From: Prorocentrum cordatum | Taxonomy: Eukaryota > Sar > Dinophyceae > Prorocentrales > Prorocentraceae | Length of the DNA: 64,000 nt | Direction of reading: 5' to 3' | Assembly (NCBI GenBank): GCA_963575745.1 | Contig: CAUYUJ010017837.1 | Span: 975,190-1,039,189, forward strand | Shown here: positions 1 through 10,000 of the stretch, in pieces | Position numbering within the stretch: the stretch's first letter is position 1 | Layout of the letters: each line of letters starts with the position of its first letter | Position numbers and translations under genes: made by a program | The notes under the pieces: generated by a model | The model's database searches: none | What the model was told of the DNA's origin: nothing | The model's input: only the letters and a program-made list of their open reading frames with translations

Positions 1-389
1 CTCGCACACCCAAGGCGTGAAGAGGAGGGCCTTGAAGAGTGAGTTCTGCTCTGGGTCCTGTGCCCAGGTCGGGCACTGGAAGCCGTCGATGGTGGGGGCG
101 TGCATCCGCGTCAACCGGACCTCCTGCACGCACCGCTGAGCCATGACGTAGTGGTTCTCGAAAACGAAGAATCTCGGTCCAGAAGCTTTCACCCGGCTCG
201 GCTTCAGGACTCGCCGGACGTACATCCTGTAGATGTAGGACGGCATGGTCTGCAGGCGAGGGCCTCTGTAGGCGTAGTCGTCGGCCGTCTTCGTGCTGGT
301 GGTGCACACGTGCATGTCCTCGCACTCCGCACCGCCAGCCTGCTCATCACCAGCAGGGGTGTCTCCAGGAGGCTGAGGGGCACCGCTGG
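1..389 (-). pseudogene. Helitron Rep segment preceding the helicase, cut by window edge
   Basis: In a third frame the minus strand reads G-A-P-Q-P-P-G-D-T-P, then M-P-S-Y-I-Y-R-M-Y-V-R-R-V, F-F-V-F-E-N-H-Y-V-M-A-Q, and finally F-Q-C-P-T-W-A-Q-D-P-E-Q-N and L-F-K-A-L-L-F-T-P-W up to base 1. The segment is open to the window edge, so the helicase domain should follow at coordinates below 1. Confidence 0.55.
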
Positions 390-914
390 TCGCACCTGCG
401 GAATTCTTCTCTTCATTTCATTGTCGGCGACTGGGATGTGGATGCGGACTGCCCGTATTGGCACCTGTTCATTATGCTGCTCCTCGCCCGCACCTTCATG
501 GTTCAGCAAGCGCTTGCACTGCTGGCAGGCCCACTGCAGCTGTCTTGTGAAAAGCCGCACATGGTGGTGCGACTGGAGGCAGTCGCCGCCTGTGAGGATG
601 TGCAGCGCCACCTCGGTCGTGGAAAGCCAGAAGCACCGGTTCGCCATCGAAGCTAGCCGGACACAGACCCACCGAGCGCGGCGAGCGAGATCCTCGCCCG
701 TCTGGCGCCGCTTGGCCAGCGTCTGGTCCTCTCCATCAGCGCCGCCCTCACTGACCACCTTGCGGGCTGCCTCCTCTGGCTCTTCCCTCTCCTGCTGTTC
801 CAGACGCTGCATGCCGCCGAGCATCGACGGGAAGAGCGGCGTCATGGACTCCATCATCTTGCCTTGGTACTTTGTGATGAAGAAGTCCATGGAGAAAGCC
901 TTTTGGAAAGCCGC
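390..914 (-). pseudogene. Helitron Rep helical segment after the in-frame TAA
   Basis: Continues in the frame of the preceding segment: A-A-F-Q-K-A-F-S-M-D-F-F-I-T-K-Y-Q-G-K, M-T-P-L-F-P-S-M-L-G-G, then R-L-A-S-M-A-N-R-C-F-W-L-S, H-I-L-T-G-G-D-C-L-Q-S-H-H-H and R-Q-L-Q-W-A-C-Q-Q-C. These are typical words between the Rep and helicase parts of dinoflagellate Helitron-like proteins as I remember them. The frame is lost near 395, close to another G-A-P-Q-P motif (370-385). Confidence 0.6.
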
Positions 915-1655
915 TTAAAAGCTCTCCACGACCGCCGCATCTTTTGGCTGCAAGAAGTCACAACCGTAGAGCCACTTTCTGCCGCCGCAGATGTGTTTTG
1001 GTGGGCGCATTGCGATTGTCGAGCCTGGTTTCTTCTTGGTGGCCGTCTTCTTGGTGAGCCTTCTGCGGTTCGCCAGCTGAGCAGGGGCGGGCGCAGGCGG
1101 GTCGTCCTGGGCAGGCTGAGCAGCACCACCAGGCTGAAGCATTTCTGCTGCATCGGCGGACTCGTCAGGCGTGCGCATCCAGAACTGGAAATCCACGTTA
1201 CAACGGTTGGTCACCTGACAGACGTCGTTGCTGGAGTTCCTGAACAGCTGGTCGCGTTTTACCTGGCAGCGGCACCGTTGGTTGCGGTCATCAGAGAAGT
1301 CGATGAACGGAGTCCGGACCAAAGGCTTGCCGCGCCGACGCACTCGCCTGATGCGGCCTGCCACACATAGCTCCGTGATGCGGAAGAACCAAAAGCGGCA
1401 CGACGGGGTCCTGTTCGAGCGCAGACTCTCTTTGCCCTCGAGCTTCTTCTTGACGTACTTGACGCACGTCTCGGTGCAGTCGTGCTCGTGGTTGGAGCAG
1501 ATGTTGCAAAAAAATCATGGCTGAACGCCGCGGCCCACGCGTCCGCATCTGCGTTGATCTCCTCGACCGAGGCCGGCGAGCCATCTGGCTTGAGGACTCC
1601 CACAATCGCTCCATGCTCGTTCATGTCGAAGAGGCTGGCATGGCTGGCTGGCATG
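915..1655 (-). pseudogene. Helitron Rep Cys-rich segment
   Basis: Begins S-L-F-D-M-N-E-H-G-A-I-V-G-V-L, then [12 protein letters not shown]. The frame then breaks at an A7 run (plus-strand 1,507-1,513) and continues as [23 protein letters not shown] and C-R-F-W-F-F-R-I, the Cys/His-containing region after the Rep domain of Helitron-like proteins. It ends V-E-S-F and TAA at 915-917. The next segment is in the same frame, so the TAA is an in-frame lesion. Two G-A-x-Q-P-A copies lie at 1,656-1,675 and 1,111-1,130. Confidence 0.6.
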
Positions 1656-1675
1656 GCAGGCTGAGGAGCGCCACC

Positions 1676-2963
1676 AAGTTGCCCGAAACTGGCTCGCTGG
1701 CGGTAGCTCGGACATGTAGACTGGGGCCCCTGTGAGCGGGAGGCCCCGGTACGCTGCAGCGCCGACTGCAGGCATCCGGTTCTCCGCGGCCGCCCGAGCG
1801 CGCTCCCCCACGAGATATGGCTGCTCCACTGGCGGGCCGGGCGCCACCTCCTCGCGCAGGGCGCCGTCCTCCTCTTCGCCTCCGTACATGCGGCTCTGGC
1901 GCTGCTGCCTGGCCGTGAAAGGCTCTGGCGCGACGTCAGGAAGACCCAGCTGCCGTGCGGGCTCGTTGGCAGCTTCGCACTGCGCGGTCACCGCGGCGGA
2001 AAGAAGTGCAATTCGCAGCTGAAGAGCGGCGGTGCGCAGCCCTCGGACTACAGCTGACCGCAGCCACGCCATCGCAGGCCCGATGATGCCTTGGCCTTTG
2101 CCGCGGCCATGCGCGAAGCCCCGGCCCTGTGCTTCGAAGGGCGCCTGCGCGTCAGTGGTGCCTGGAGCCACGCGCGGCTGCAGAGACGCTGCCACCTCGT
2201 CCTCCGTTGACACAGCCTGTTGGGCTAGCGTTGTGCGGCCAACAAACAAGCGCTCCAAGCCGATGATGTAGCGGTAGTGGAGCTCTGTCATCAGCAGGGA
2301 GAACTTGGCCTGCTCCCGCGGATCTGCTGCCACTATCTGGTGCATCCGCTCCAGAGAAGGCATGGTCGGCGCTGGACTGCGCAGGTCGGGGCCAGAAGGC
2401 TGAGAAGCACCGCCAGCCATAGCAAACGCGCCCCCGCGGATGTCCAAGTGGCTCCGCTTTCCGGGCCCTTCGTGAAGCTGGAGGACAAACGGGCTGCGCG
2501 TGTCCGTGAAGTTCGGCGTGGCGAGGATGCTGGCCGCGCCGAACTTGAGGCCGTTGCCGCGCCCGTCGAAGCGGAGTGCTGTTTCCCGCCCCTCGGTGCC
2601 AGGCACATCGGAAGTGCTGAGTAGCAACGTCCTGAGGGCAGTCTTGACCTTGCCAGGCATGCCGGGGCGTGAAATGGCGGAGCCGATGCAGTCGCCCGGC
2701 TTGGCGACGTTCAGCGCCCCCATAAAATCTTCCGCCGACGCGTCTGCCAGGGCCTGGAGGTCGGCGCCGAAGCCTTTCCTGCCAACCGCCGCCCAGGTGC
2801 CTCTCAAGAGCAGCAGCTGGCGCTTCACGTCTCCGAGGACCGCGACGATCTCCGGCGCGCTGAAGCGGCTCTGGCAGGCCGCCTCGTAGGCCTCCTCGTC
2901 GGTCGGGAGGGAGTACTCGAGCTCCTCCAAGTTGACGAGGCGCCGTGCGACCTCATAAGACTA
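1676..2963 (-). pseudogene. Helitron-like N (HUH Rep) domain segment
   Basis: This is the best-preserved part. Conserved words in order: Y-E-V-A-R-R-L-V-N-L, L-R-G-T-W-A-A-V-G, P-G-T-E-G-R, F-G-A-A-S, A-T-P-N-F, M-P-S-L-E-R-M-H-Q-I-V-A-A-D-P, A-K-F-S-L-L-M-T-E-L-H-Y-R-Y, and A-Q-G-R-G-F-A-H-G-R-G-K at about 2,090-2,130. The last is the position of the His-hydrophobic-His metal site; the family normally has H-G-H or H-x-H here, but this copy reads H-G-R. The domain in active Helitrons nicks DNA with a catalytic Tyr. One copy of the recurring G-A-S-Q-P peptide sits in frame at about 2,400. A frame change follows near 1,680, also beside such a motif. Confidence 0.75.
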
Positions 2964-2998
2964 TTACCAGTGCTATTACTACTAATATCACGTGAACA

Positions 2999-3034
2999 GT
3001 GGTAGTAGTGGTAGTAGTAGTAGTAGTGGTAGTG

Positions 3035-3101
<67 letters not shown>

Positions 3102-3118
3102 TAGTAGTAGTAGTAGTA

Positions 3119-3152
<34 letters not shown>

Positions 3153-3231
3153 CAGCAGTAGTAGTAGTAGTAGTAGTGGTAGTGGTAGTAGTGGTAGTAG
3201 TGGTAGTAGTAGTGGTAGTAATCGGGGTAGT
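2999..3231. repeat. (AGT/TAC)n microsatellite, about 230 bp
   Basis: Nearly uninterrupted AGT/GGT triplets on the plus strand (TAC/ACC on the minus). It sits inside the Helitron Rep gene between the words F-F-E-Q-V-F-P (just above 3,231) and Y-E-V-A-R-R-L-V-N-L (2,960). The long Ser, Val, Tyr and Thr homopolymers seen when it is translated are by-products of the triplet repeat. Confidence 0.95.
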
Positions 3232-3345
3232 AGTCGTGGGGAAGACCTGTTCGAAGAACATGGGCCGCTCCCGATGGAGGTTCGACGCGCCGTCCCCGAA
3301 CCAGATCTGTGTAGCACGCCGGCCAGGACCTACTGTCGAAAGAAC

Positions 3346-4101
3346 TCAAAGGTCTCTGCGTAGGCACCGATAAGGACTGCGGGCCAACCACCCCGCATGC
3401 GTCTGCTTCTGCGCGCGCTGTCTCCAGCACCACCAGCGCTCGCTCATCGAACGTGCGAACAGCACTCTGAACATCGAGAACCATGCTGCGCATGGTATGC
3501 CTCCCACCTTCGTCGGCAACAGGCTGAAGAGCACCCCTGCTGTCTGCCAGTGTTGGTGTCGTCTCGTTATTTGCGATGCGCGCCGCCTGCTCCTGCAGCG
3601 CCACCGGCGTGCCTTGCAGCGCTTGCATCATTCGGGCCGGACCGACGTCACGCACTGGATCCACTGCAACTGTAGTCTCTGCCACATTCTCATGCAGGTT
3701 GGCCATGTCAGGCTTTTCTGCTGACTCTCCGTCTTTGTCTGCCTCTTGGTCCTCGTCAGACTCCTCTCCCGCCTCGTCGTCTCTGCCCACCTCCGGCGCC
3801 CTGGGCGCTGGCCCGAACAGACGTGCCGGTGTTTTGTCGGCGCCGCCCACTGGTTGCAGGCAGGCCCGGATGTGCTCTGGGACGCCGTCCCCCGGCAGCC
3901 GTGTCGGGGCGAGTTCCTCCCGGACGGACACCTCGGAAAAGGTTGCGCACTGCTGCTTGCGCTCCCTCACGATCTGCATATACTCGGCGCGCTTGACTGT
4001 AGCCCAGTGCGCCTCGGTGAGATTGTGCGCGGTGCCCGAGAAGACGACGTTCAGAGAATCCACAAGCGCGTCATGCGCCGGGGCAGCTCCAATGGAGCTG
4101 C
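3346..4101 (-). pseudogene. Helitron Rep acidic linker segment
   Basis: Minus-strand reading downstream of the DUF6570-like part: D-A-L-V-D-S-L-N-V-V-F-S-G-T, then W-A-T-V-K-R-A-E-Y-M, then an acidic stretch rich in Asp and Glu (E-E-S-D-E-D-Q-E-A-D-K-D), then L-H-E-N-V-A-E-T-T-V-A-V-D-P. It carries another copy of the recurring peptide (G-A-L-Q-P-V-A) near 3,525. At about 3,350 it reaches E-T-F-E-F-F-R-Q followed by a stop, and the next conserved words lie in other frames around the microsatellite. Confidence 0.5.
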
Positions 4102-5078
4102 TCCATGGACGGGATTTGCGCCGTGGGCTGGGCGAAGAGGATGGCGTTGCCCGAGATGCCTTTCTGCTGGACGTCCGGAGCGCCCTTGCCGAGCCGGACT
4201 TGCCTCCAACAGCATCGGCCAAGGGGCGCCAGCATCTTAGTAGCCTTCGAAGCGCCGCGGACGTGCACCAGCTCCCGGCCAATCCAGTTGTCGTTGACCA
4301 GGGCGTTTAACGGCATCTTCGGCTTCTTGGTGCACAGGTCAGCCAGGCACTCCCAACAAACCCACGCCAACGCATTGGCATCTCCCACCCCTGCGCACCG
4401 AGGCCTGTCGTCAGCAGGCTGAGAAGCTCCGCCAGGCCTGTCGTCAGCAGGCTGAGAAGCACCGCAGGTGCCCGCTGTTGCTCCTGCTGGTGCTTCCACA
4501 GGAACTCGACGGGAGTGCAGCAGCCACCGCCACTCTGGGTGCTCTGGATGCTGAACGCTGGACGCGCGCAGCTGTTCGCACGGGATTAAAGGCCACCGCT
4601 GCCTGTACCTGTCCACGTCCAGGAGCTTGTGCACCAGCTCCGGAGACGGCAAGTAGTACACCCCGCGGTGCTTCACCAGGGTCTGCGTGGGTCGGGCATT
4701 TGCCTGGCCCTCGGGCACCTCGTCCTGGTCGCTTGCAGGGCCCGCGCAGTGCTCGGATACACGCCCCTCTGGCACTGCGCCGCAGAGGCTCAGTTTGCGG
4801 CGGTGATCGAGGTAATCTTTCTGCGCACAGACTACACAGGCTGCCTCGCATCGGGGCGCCGGCTCGCCGCCCGAGAAGCGGTTGCCCTTGCTGCCCGGGT
4901 GACAGAACTGCTGGAAGTGAGCAGCATTCTGCACCATGAGCCTCTTCTCCTGGGCAGTTATCGGCCTGCAGCCGGCCCCCGCCATCAGGAACAGGACCCG
5001 CTTGCGGTACTCCGCCTCGCCCGCGTGGCCCTGCTGCTTGCGCCGCGCAAAGTCCTCCTCTGTAACCAGAGCTGGCAC
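4071..5078 (-). pseudogene. Helitron Rep segment with DUF6570-like Cys domain
   Basis: 335 open codons. The first part carries Cys pairs (C-E-A-A-C-V-V-C) that could bind metal. The second half reads W-V-C-W-E-C-L-A-D-L-C, then M-P-L-N-A-L-V-N-D-N-W-I-G-R-E-L, and later S-G-N-A-I-L-F-A-Q-P, the signature order I associate with the DUF6570 region upstream of Helitron Rep domains. Between the halves lies a tandem pair of the G-A-S-Q-P-A-D-D-R-P peptide encoded by a 33-bp duplication. The frame is lost at about 4,100 beside a small inverted repeat (AGCTCCAATGGAGCT). The function would be in Rep architecture or DNA binding; the exact role of this domain is unknown. Confidence 0.6.
4401..4465 (-). 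repeat. 33-bp tandem duplication carrying the GASQPA motif
   Basis: Two adjacent 33-bp copies (4,401-4,433 and 4,434-4,465) differ by a few bases. On the minus strand each encodes G-A-S-Q-P-A-D-D-R-P. Because 33 is divisible by three the duplication keeps the frame. The same core, GCAGGCTGAGAAGCACC on the plus strand, recurs at seven other places between 370 and 12,557. Confidence 0.8.
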
Positions 5079-5084
5079 GCGAGC

Positions 5085-5257
5085 GGCCCCGTCATGACGG
5101 GCCGCTCGGAAAAGACGCGCAGCTGGTCCCCCTCCACCTCTCTGCCGGGAACGTAGCGGCTCTCCCCCGCGGGGGCGGCCGAGGCCCTGCGCACCCGCCC
5201 CGCGTACCGCTGCGCGAATTCCTTGCGCTGCGCAGAGAGGCTGGACACAGGCTCCCT
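5085..5257 (-). pseudogene. Helitron Rep segment after the in-frame TAG
   Basis: Reading continues in the same frame as the repeat segment: L-S-A-Q-R-K-E-F-A-Q-R-Y-A-G-R-V, then Y-V-P-G-R-E-V-E-G-D-Q-L-R, then E-R-P-V-M-T-G-P-L-A. The frame is lost at about 5,090 at a short palindrome (CCCGTCATGACGGG); coding sense resumes in another frame in the following segment. It has no start codon of its own and is best read as an internal part of the broken Rep protein. Confidence 0.5.
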
Positions 5258-6082
5258 CTAGGCGACAAGGCGCCGCAGGATTGCCTTGGTCCGGATGCCA
5301 CTCTCGAGCATGAGCAGGTCCTGGTCGATTCTGTTCTGCGCCTCTTCAGCGAACCCTTCCATGGGGTTTGGAAGATCCCCCGCCTCCGCGATGCGAGCCG
5401 CGGCTCTGGCATCGCTCTCCGCCTGCTGGAGGGCCTGGAGCTCGGCCCCCTGCTCCGGGGAGAATTGCTTCGCCTTTCGTGCTCCCCGGACTTTCTCGGC
5501 CAGCTGCCGCTCTGCGAGGCCACGCTCGGCATACTCCTTCGGGTAGCGGCCGAGGTCTCGCACCTGCTGCAGGATGTCCTCGGTCTTCTGCTGCAGGAGC
5601 TCCTCGGTCTCCGTCTGGAGGGCCTGGAGCTCGGCCTCCTGCTCCGGGGAGAATTGCTTCGCCTTTCGTGCACTCCGGACTTTCTCGGCCAGCTGCCGCT
5701 CTGCGAGGCTACGCTCGGCATGCTCCTTCGGGTAGCGGCCGAGGTCTCGCACCTGCTGCAGGATGTCCTCGGTCTTCTGCTGCAGGAGCTCCTCGGTCTT
5801 CGTCTTCGCCTGCTTCGGGGCCTGGAGCTCGACCTCCTCCTCTGGCGAGAACTGCTTCGCCCCCCGTGCGTCGCGGAGTTTCCGCGCCAACTGCCGCTCT
5901 GCAGGGCTACGCCCGGCGTTCTCCTTCGGGTGCCGGCCGAGGTCCCGCACCTGCTGCATGAGGTCGTCGGTATTCTGTCTCCGCTTGAGGTCTGCCTTCT
6001 GCTGCGCCTTCTGCTTGGCGAAAGCTCCTGCTCCCGCTGGCACAGCAGGCTGAGAAGCACATGACGGGGCGCTGATTATCAT
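5258..6082 (-). pseudogene. Helitron Rep N-terminal segment with three 63-residue repeats
   Basis: 274 codons ending in TAG. The protein contains three copies of a charged helical unit with a period of 189 bp (63 residues). The core reads like L-x-Q-Q-V-R-D-L-G-R-Y-P-K-E, then A-E-R-Q-L-A-x-K, then A-K-Q-F-S-P-E-Q. Copies 2 and 3 are nearly identical in DNA (around 5,430-5,810), while copy 1 is diverged. The repeat resembles helicase-associated-type repeats seen in dinoflagellate mobile-element proteins; this is from memory, not a search. The tail M-L-E-S-G-I-R-T-K-A-I-L-R-R-L leads in the same frame through a TAG into the next conserved segment, so the stop looks like a lesion. The first codons include one copy of the G-A-x-Q-P-A peptide. 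Confidence 0.6.
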
Positions 6083-6440
6083 TTAACCCTATCGATTAGC
6101 TACTTCTTCTTGGGTTTTGGGGGAAATTCGAGGGTTACCTTCGAATTTCCCAAGAATCTCAATACGTTCTGAAACAAAATTAAATGCAATATTATTATTC
6201 TGGGGCTGGCCTGGGGCTTGAAATTACCAGGTAACCCTGAAATTTCCGAAGAAGAATAAAAGCTTCAAATTATTATTCTTGGCGTGCGCGGTCCTGCTGC
6301 TTCAGCATGGAGGGTGAATTTGAGGCGCGCAACGTAAATTTTTCTTGGCTGGGCGGGTGGCAAAGAGAGTTTCCCTGAATTTGCCGGTGGGGGACAGCCT
6401 ATCGGGGGAAGCCTATGGAAGCCTGTGAAGGGCGGCCTGC
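6083..6440. other. No gene seen; low-complexity spacer
   Basis: About 360 bp, richer in A and T than its surroundings, with two short TTATTATTCT blocks (6,188-6,201 and 6,268-6,281). A related block recurs at 12,100. No coding sense was recognised in any frame. Confidence 0.6.
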
Positions 6441-7005
6441 GAGGGGCAGACTCTGGGAATTCTTGGGGATCCCTTGGGAATCCCTAAGGAATTTCTAAGG
6501 AATCCTTAGGAATCCCTAGGGCATCCACAAGAATCCCAAGGGAATCCTAAGGAATCCCGAGGGCATCCCTAGGAATCCCTAGGGAATCCGTAGGAATCCT
6601 TAAGGGCTCCTCAAGAATCCTAAGGGAATCCTGAGGGATCCATTGGGAATCGTCCGGAATCCTTAAGGAATCCTTTGGAATCCCTAACGTGTCGTTAAGA
6701 ATCCCCGCGGACTCCAGAAACCCTCGGGGATCCTTATGGCTCCCTCGGGAATCCAAGAGAATCCCTGCGGAATCCTTGGGATTCAAAGCGGAATCTTCAA
6801 GAGTCCCTCGGGAATCCTGAGGAATCTCTCGGCGCTCCCAAAGAATCCTTTCGGACATCCTCAGGAATCCTTCGGGGATCCTGCGGGGTCCTCAGGGAAT
6901 CTTTCGGATTCCCTCGGGGCTTCTTAGGAATCCCTGGTGAATCCCCAAGAATCCCTAGGGCACCCTAAGGAACCCCAAGGGGAACCTCAGGAATCCCTAG
7001 GACAT
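6441..7005. repeat. GGAATCCYTAGG-type degenerate minisatellite
   Basis: About 45 imperfect copies of a 10-13-bp unit around GGAATCC, alternating with CTAGG, CTAAGG or CTTAGG. Many units are near-palindromic (GGAATCCTTAGGAATCC). The plain consequence is that both strands look alike and open frames appear on both; none is taken as a gene. Confidence 0.9.
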
Positions 7006-7059
7006 GGCCCGGCGCCCTCCGAGGAATCCAGATGACTGCCACCTTGGACGTTTTCCATG

Positions 7060-10000
7060 CAGCGCATGCACACCAGGTGACCCACGAAGGGGTGGGTCAC
7101 CAGAACACTGGTTGAGAGAAACAAATTGCTTCGCCTGCATCCTGGGCCTCGTCATGAGGCGACGCACTGCCACTCAATATGTTTGCCATGCGGCGCAAGC
7201 GCACCAGGTGACCCACGAAAGGGGTGGGTCACCAGAGAACTGGTTGGGAAAAAACAATGGTCTCACTTGCATTCTGGGCCTCAACATGAGGCGAAACATT
7301 GCCACTCAATACGTTTGCCGTACGGCGCAAGCACACCTGGTGACCCACCAAGGGGTGGGTCGCCAAAAAACTGGTTGAGAAAAACAAATGGTTTCACTTG
7401 CATTCTGGGCCTCAACATGAGGCGACGCACTGCCACTCAATGCGTTTTCGATACGGCGCAAGCACACCAGGTGACCCACGAAGGGGTGGGTCACAAGACA
7501 GCTGGTTGAGAACAACCAGCTGTTTCACTTGCATTCTGGGCCTCAACATGAGGCGAGGCATTGCCACTCAATACGTTTGCCATACGGCGCAAGCACACCG
7601 GGTGACCCACGGAGGGGTGGGTCACCAGAAAACTGGCTGAGAAAACCAATTGTTTCACTTGCATTCTGGGCCTCAACATGAGGCGATCCACTGCCACTCA
7701 ATACGTTTCCCATGCGGCGCAAGCACACCAGGTGACCCACGAAAGGGGTGGGTCACCAGAAAACTGGTTGAGAAAAACCAATTGTTTCACTTGCGTCCTG
7801 GGCATTGCCACTGAATGCGTTTTCCATACGGCGCAAGCACACCAGATGACCCACGAAGGGGTGGGTCACCAGACAACTGGTTGAGAAAAACCAATTGTTT
7901 CACTTGCACTCTGGGCCTCAACATGAGGCGATGCACTGCCACTCAATACGTTTTCCATACGGCGCAAGCAAACCGGGTGACCCACCAAGGGGTGGGCCAC
8001 CAGACAACTGGCTCAGAAAAACAATGTGTTTCACTTGCATTCTGGGCCTCAACATGAGGCGATGCATTGCCACTCAATACGTTTTCCATACGGCGCAAGC
8101 ACACCAGGGGACCCACGAAGGGGTGGGTCACCAGAGAGCTTGTTGGGAAAAACAAATTGTTCCACCTGCATCCTGGGCCTCGTCATGAGGCGACGCGCTG
8201 CCACTCTGTATGTTTGACATACGGCGCAAGCACACCAGGTGACCCACGAAGGGGTGGGTCACAAGACAGCTGGTTGAGAACAACCAGCTGTTTCACTTGC
8301 ATTCTGGGCCTCAACATGAGGCGAGGCATTGCCACTCAATACGTTTGCCATACGGCGCAAGCACACCGGGTGACCCACGGTGGGGTGGGTCACTAGAAAA
8401 TTGGTGGAGAAAAACCAACCGTTTCACTTGCATTCTGGGCCTCAACATGAGGCGACGCACTGCCACTCAATGCGTTTTCGCTACGGCGCGAGCACACCAG
8501 GTAACCCACGGAGGGGTGGGTCACCAGACAAGTGGTTGAGAAAAACAATTTGTTTCACTTGCATTCTGGGCCTCAACAGGAGGCAAGGCATTACCACTCA
8601 ATACGTTTCCAGGAGGCGGAAGCACACCAGGTGACCCACGAAGGGGTGGGTGACCAGAAAACTGGTTGAGAAAAAACAAATGGTTTCACTTGCGTTCTGG
8701 GCCTCAACATGAGGCGACGCACTGCCACTCAATACGTTTCCAATACGGCGTAAGCACACCGGGTGACCCACGAAGGGGTGGGTTACCAGAGAACTGGTCG
8801 AGAAAAAACCCACTTGCATTCTGGGCCTCAACATGAGGCGACGCATTGCCACTCAATGCGTTTTTTCATGCAGCGCAAACACACCAGGTGACCCACGAAG
8901 AGGTGGGTCACCAGACAACTACTGGTTGAGAAAAACAAAATGTTTTAAGTGCATTCTGGGCCTTAACATGAGGCGACGCATTGCCACTCAACACGTTTTC
9001 CATACGGCGCAAGCACACCGGGTGACCCACGAAGGGGTGGGTCACCAGACAACTGGTTGAGGATAACCAATTGCTTCACTTGCATTCTGGGCCTCAACAT
9101 GAGGCGATGCATTGCCACTCGATACGTTTTCCATACGGCGCAAGCACACCAGGGGGCCCACGAAGAGGTGGGTCACCAGAAAACTGGTTGAGAAAAACAA
9201 ATTGTTTCACCTGCATCTTGGGCCTCGTCATGAGGCGACGCACTGCTACTCAAGATGTTTGCCATACGGCGCAAGCACACCAGGTGACCCACGAAGGGGT
9301 GGGTCACCAGAAAACTGGTTGAGAAAAACCAATTGGTTCATTTGCATTGAGGGCCTCAACATGAGACGAAACACTGCCACTCAATACGTATTCCATGCGG
9401 CGCAAGCACACCAGGTGACCCACGAAGGGGTGGGTCACCAGACAACTGGTTGAGAAAAACAAATTGTTTCTCTTGAATTCTGGGCCTCAACATGAGGCGA
9501 GGCAGTGCCACTCAATGCGTTTTCGATACGGCGCAAGCGCACCAGGTGACCCACGAAGGGGTGGGTCACCAGAAAACTGGTTGAGAAAAACCCATCGTTT
9601 CACTTGCATTCTGGGCCTCAACATGAGGCGATGCATTGCCACTCAACACGTTTTCCATACGGCGCAAGCACACAAGGTGACCCACGAAGGGGTGGGTCAC
9701 CAGAAAACTGGTTGAGAAAAACCAAATATGTCACTTGCAGTCCGGGCCTCAACATGAGGCGAGGCATTGCCACCTAATACGTTTTCCATGCGGCGCAAGC
9801 ACACCAAGTGACCCACGAAGGGGTGGGTCACCAGAAAACTGGTTGAGAAAAACCAATTGTTTCACTTGCATTCTGAGCCTCAACATGAGACGAAGCACTG
9901 CCACTCAATACGTTTTCCATGCGGCGCAAGCACACCAGGTGACCCACGAAGGGGTGGGTCACCAGAAAACTGGTTGAGAAAAACCAGCTGTTTCACTTGC

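Larger units (their letters stand above)
1..6082 (-). mobile_element. Decayed Helitron-like element (Rep gene, helicase part off-window)
   Basis: The whole interval reads on the minus strand as consecutive pieces of one Helitron-type Rep protein, split among all three frames. In order from 6,082 downward: a repeat-rich N-terminus, a Cys-containing DUF6570-like domain, an acidic linker, the Helitron-like N domain with its HUH-type motif, a Cys-rich segment, a helical segment, and a segment that in related proteins precedes the PIF1 helicase. The helicase itself would lie left of base 1. In-frame stops (TAG near 5,255; TAA near 915), several frame shifts and a large microsatellite indicate decay. 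Known for the family: Helitrons use an HUH endonuclease plus a SF1 helicase for rolling-circle transposition. No element ends are visible here. Confidence 0.75.

Noticed and set aside
2825-4282. 485-codon minus-strand frame through the Tyr-rich microsatellite
   Set aside because: The Tyr run is the TAC triplet repeat, and the part below 2,990 is out of frame with the well-conserved Helitron domain. Only the upper part (3,346-4,101) is kept.
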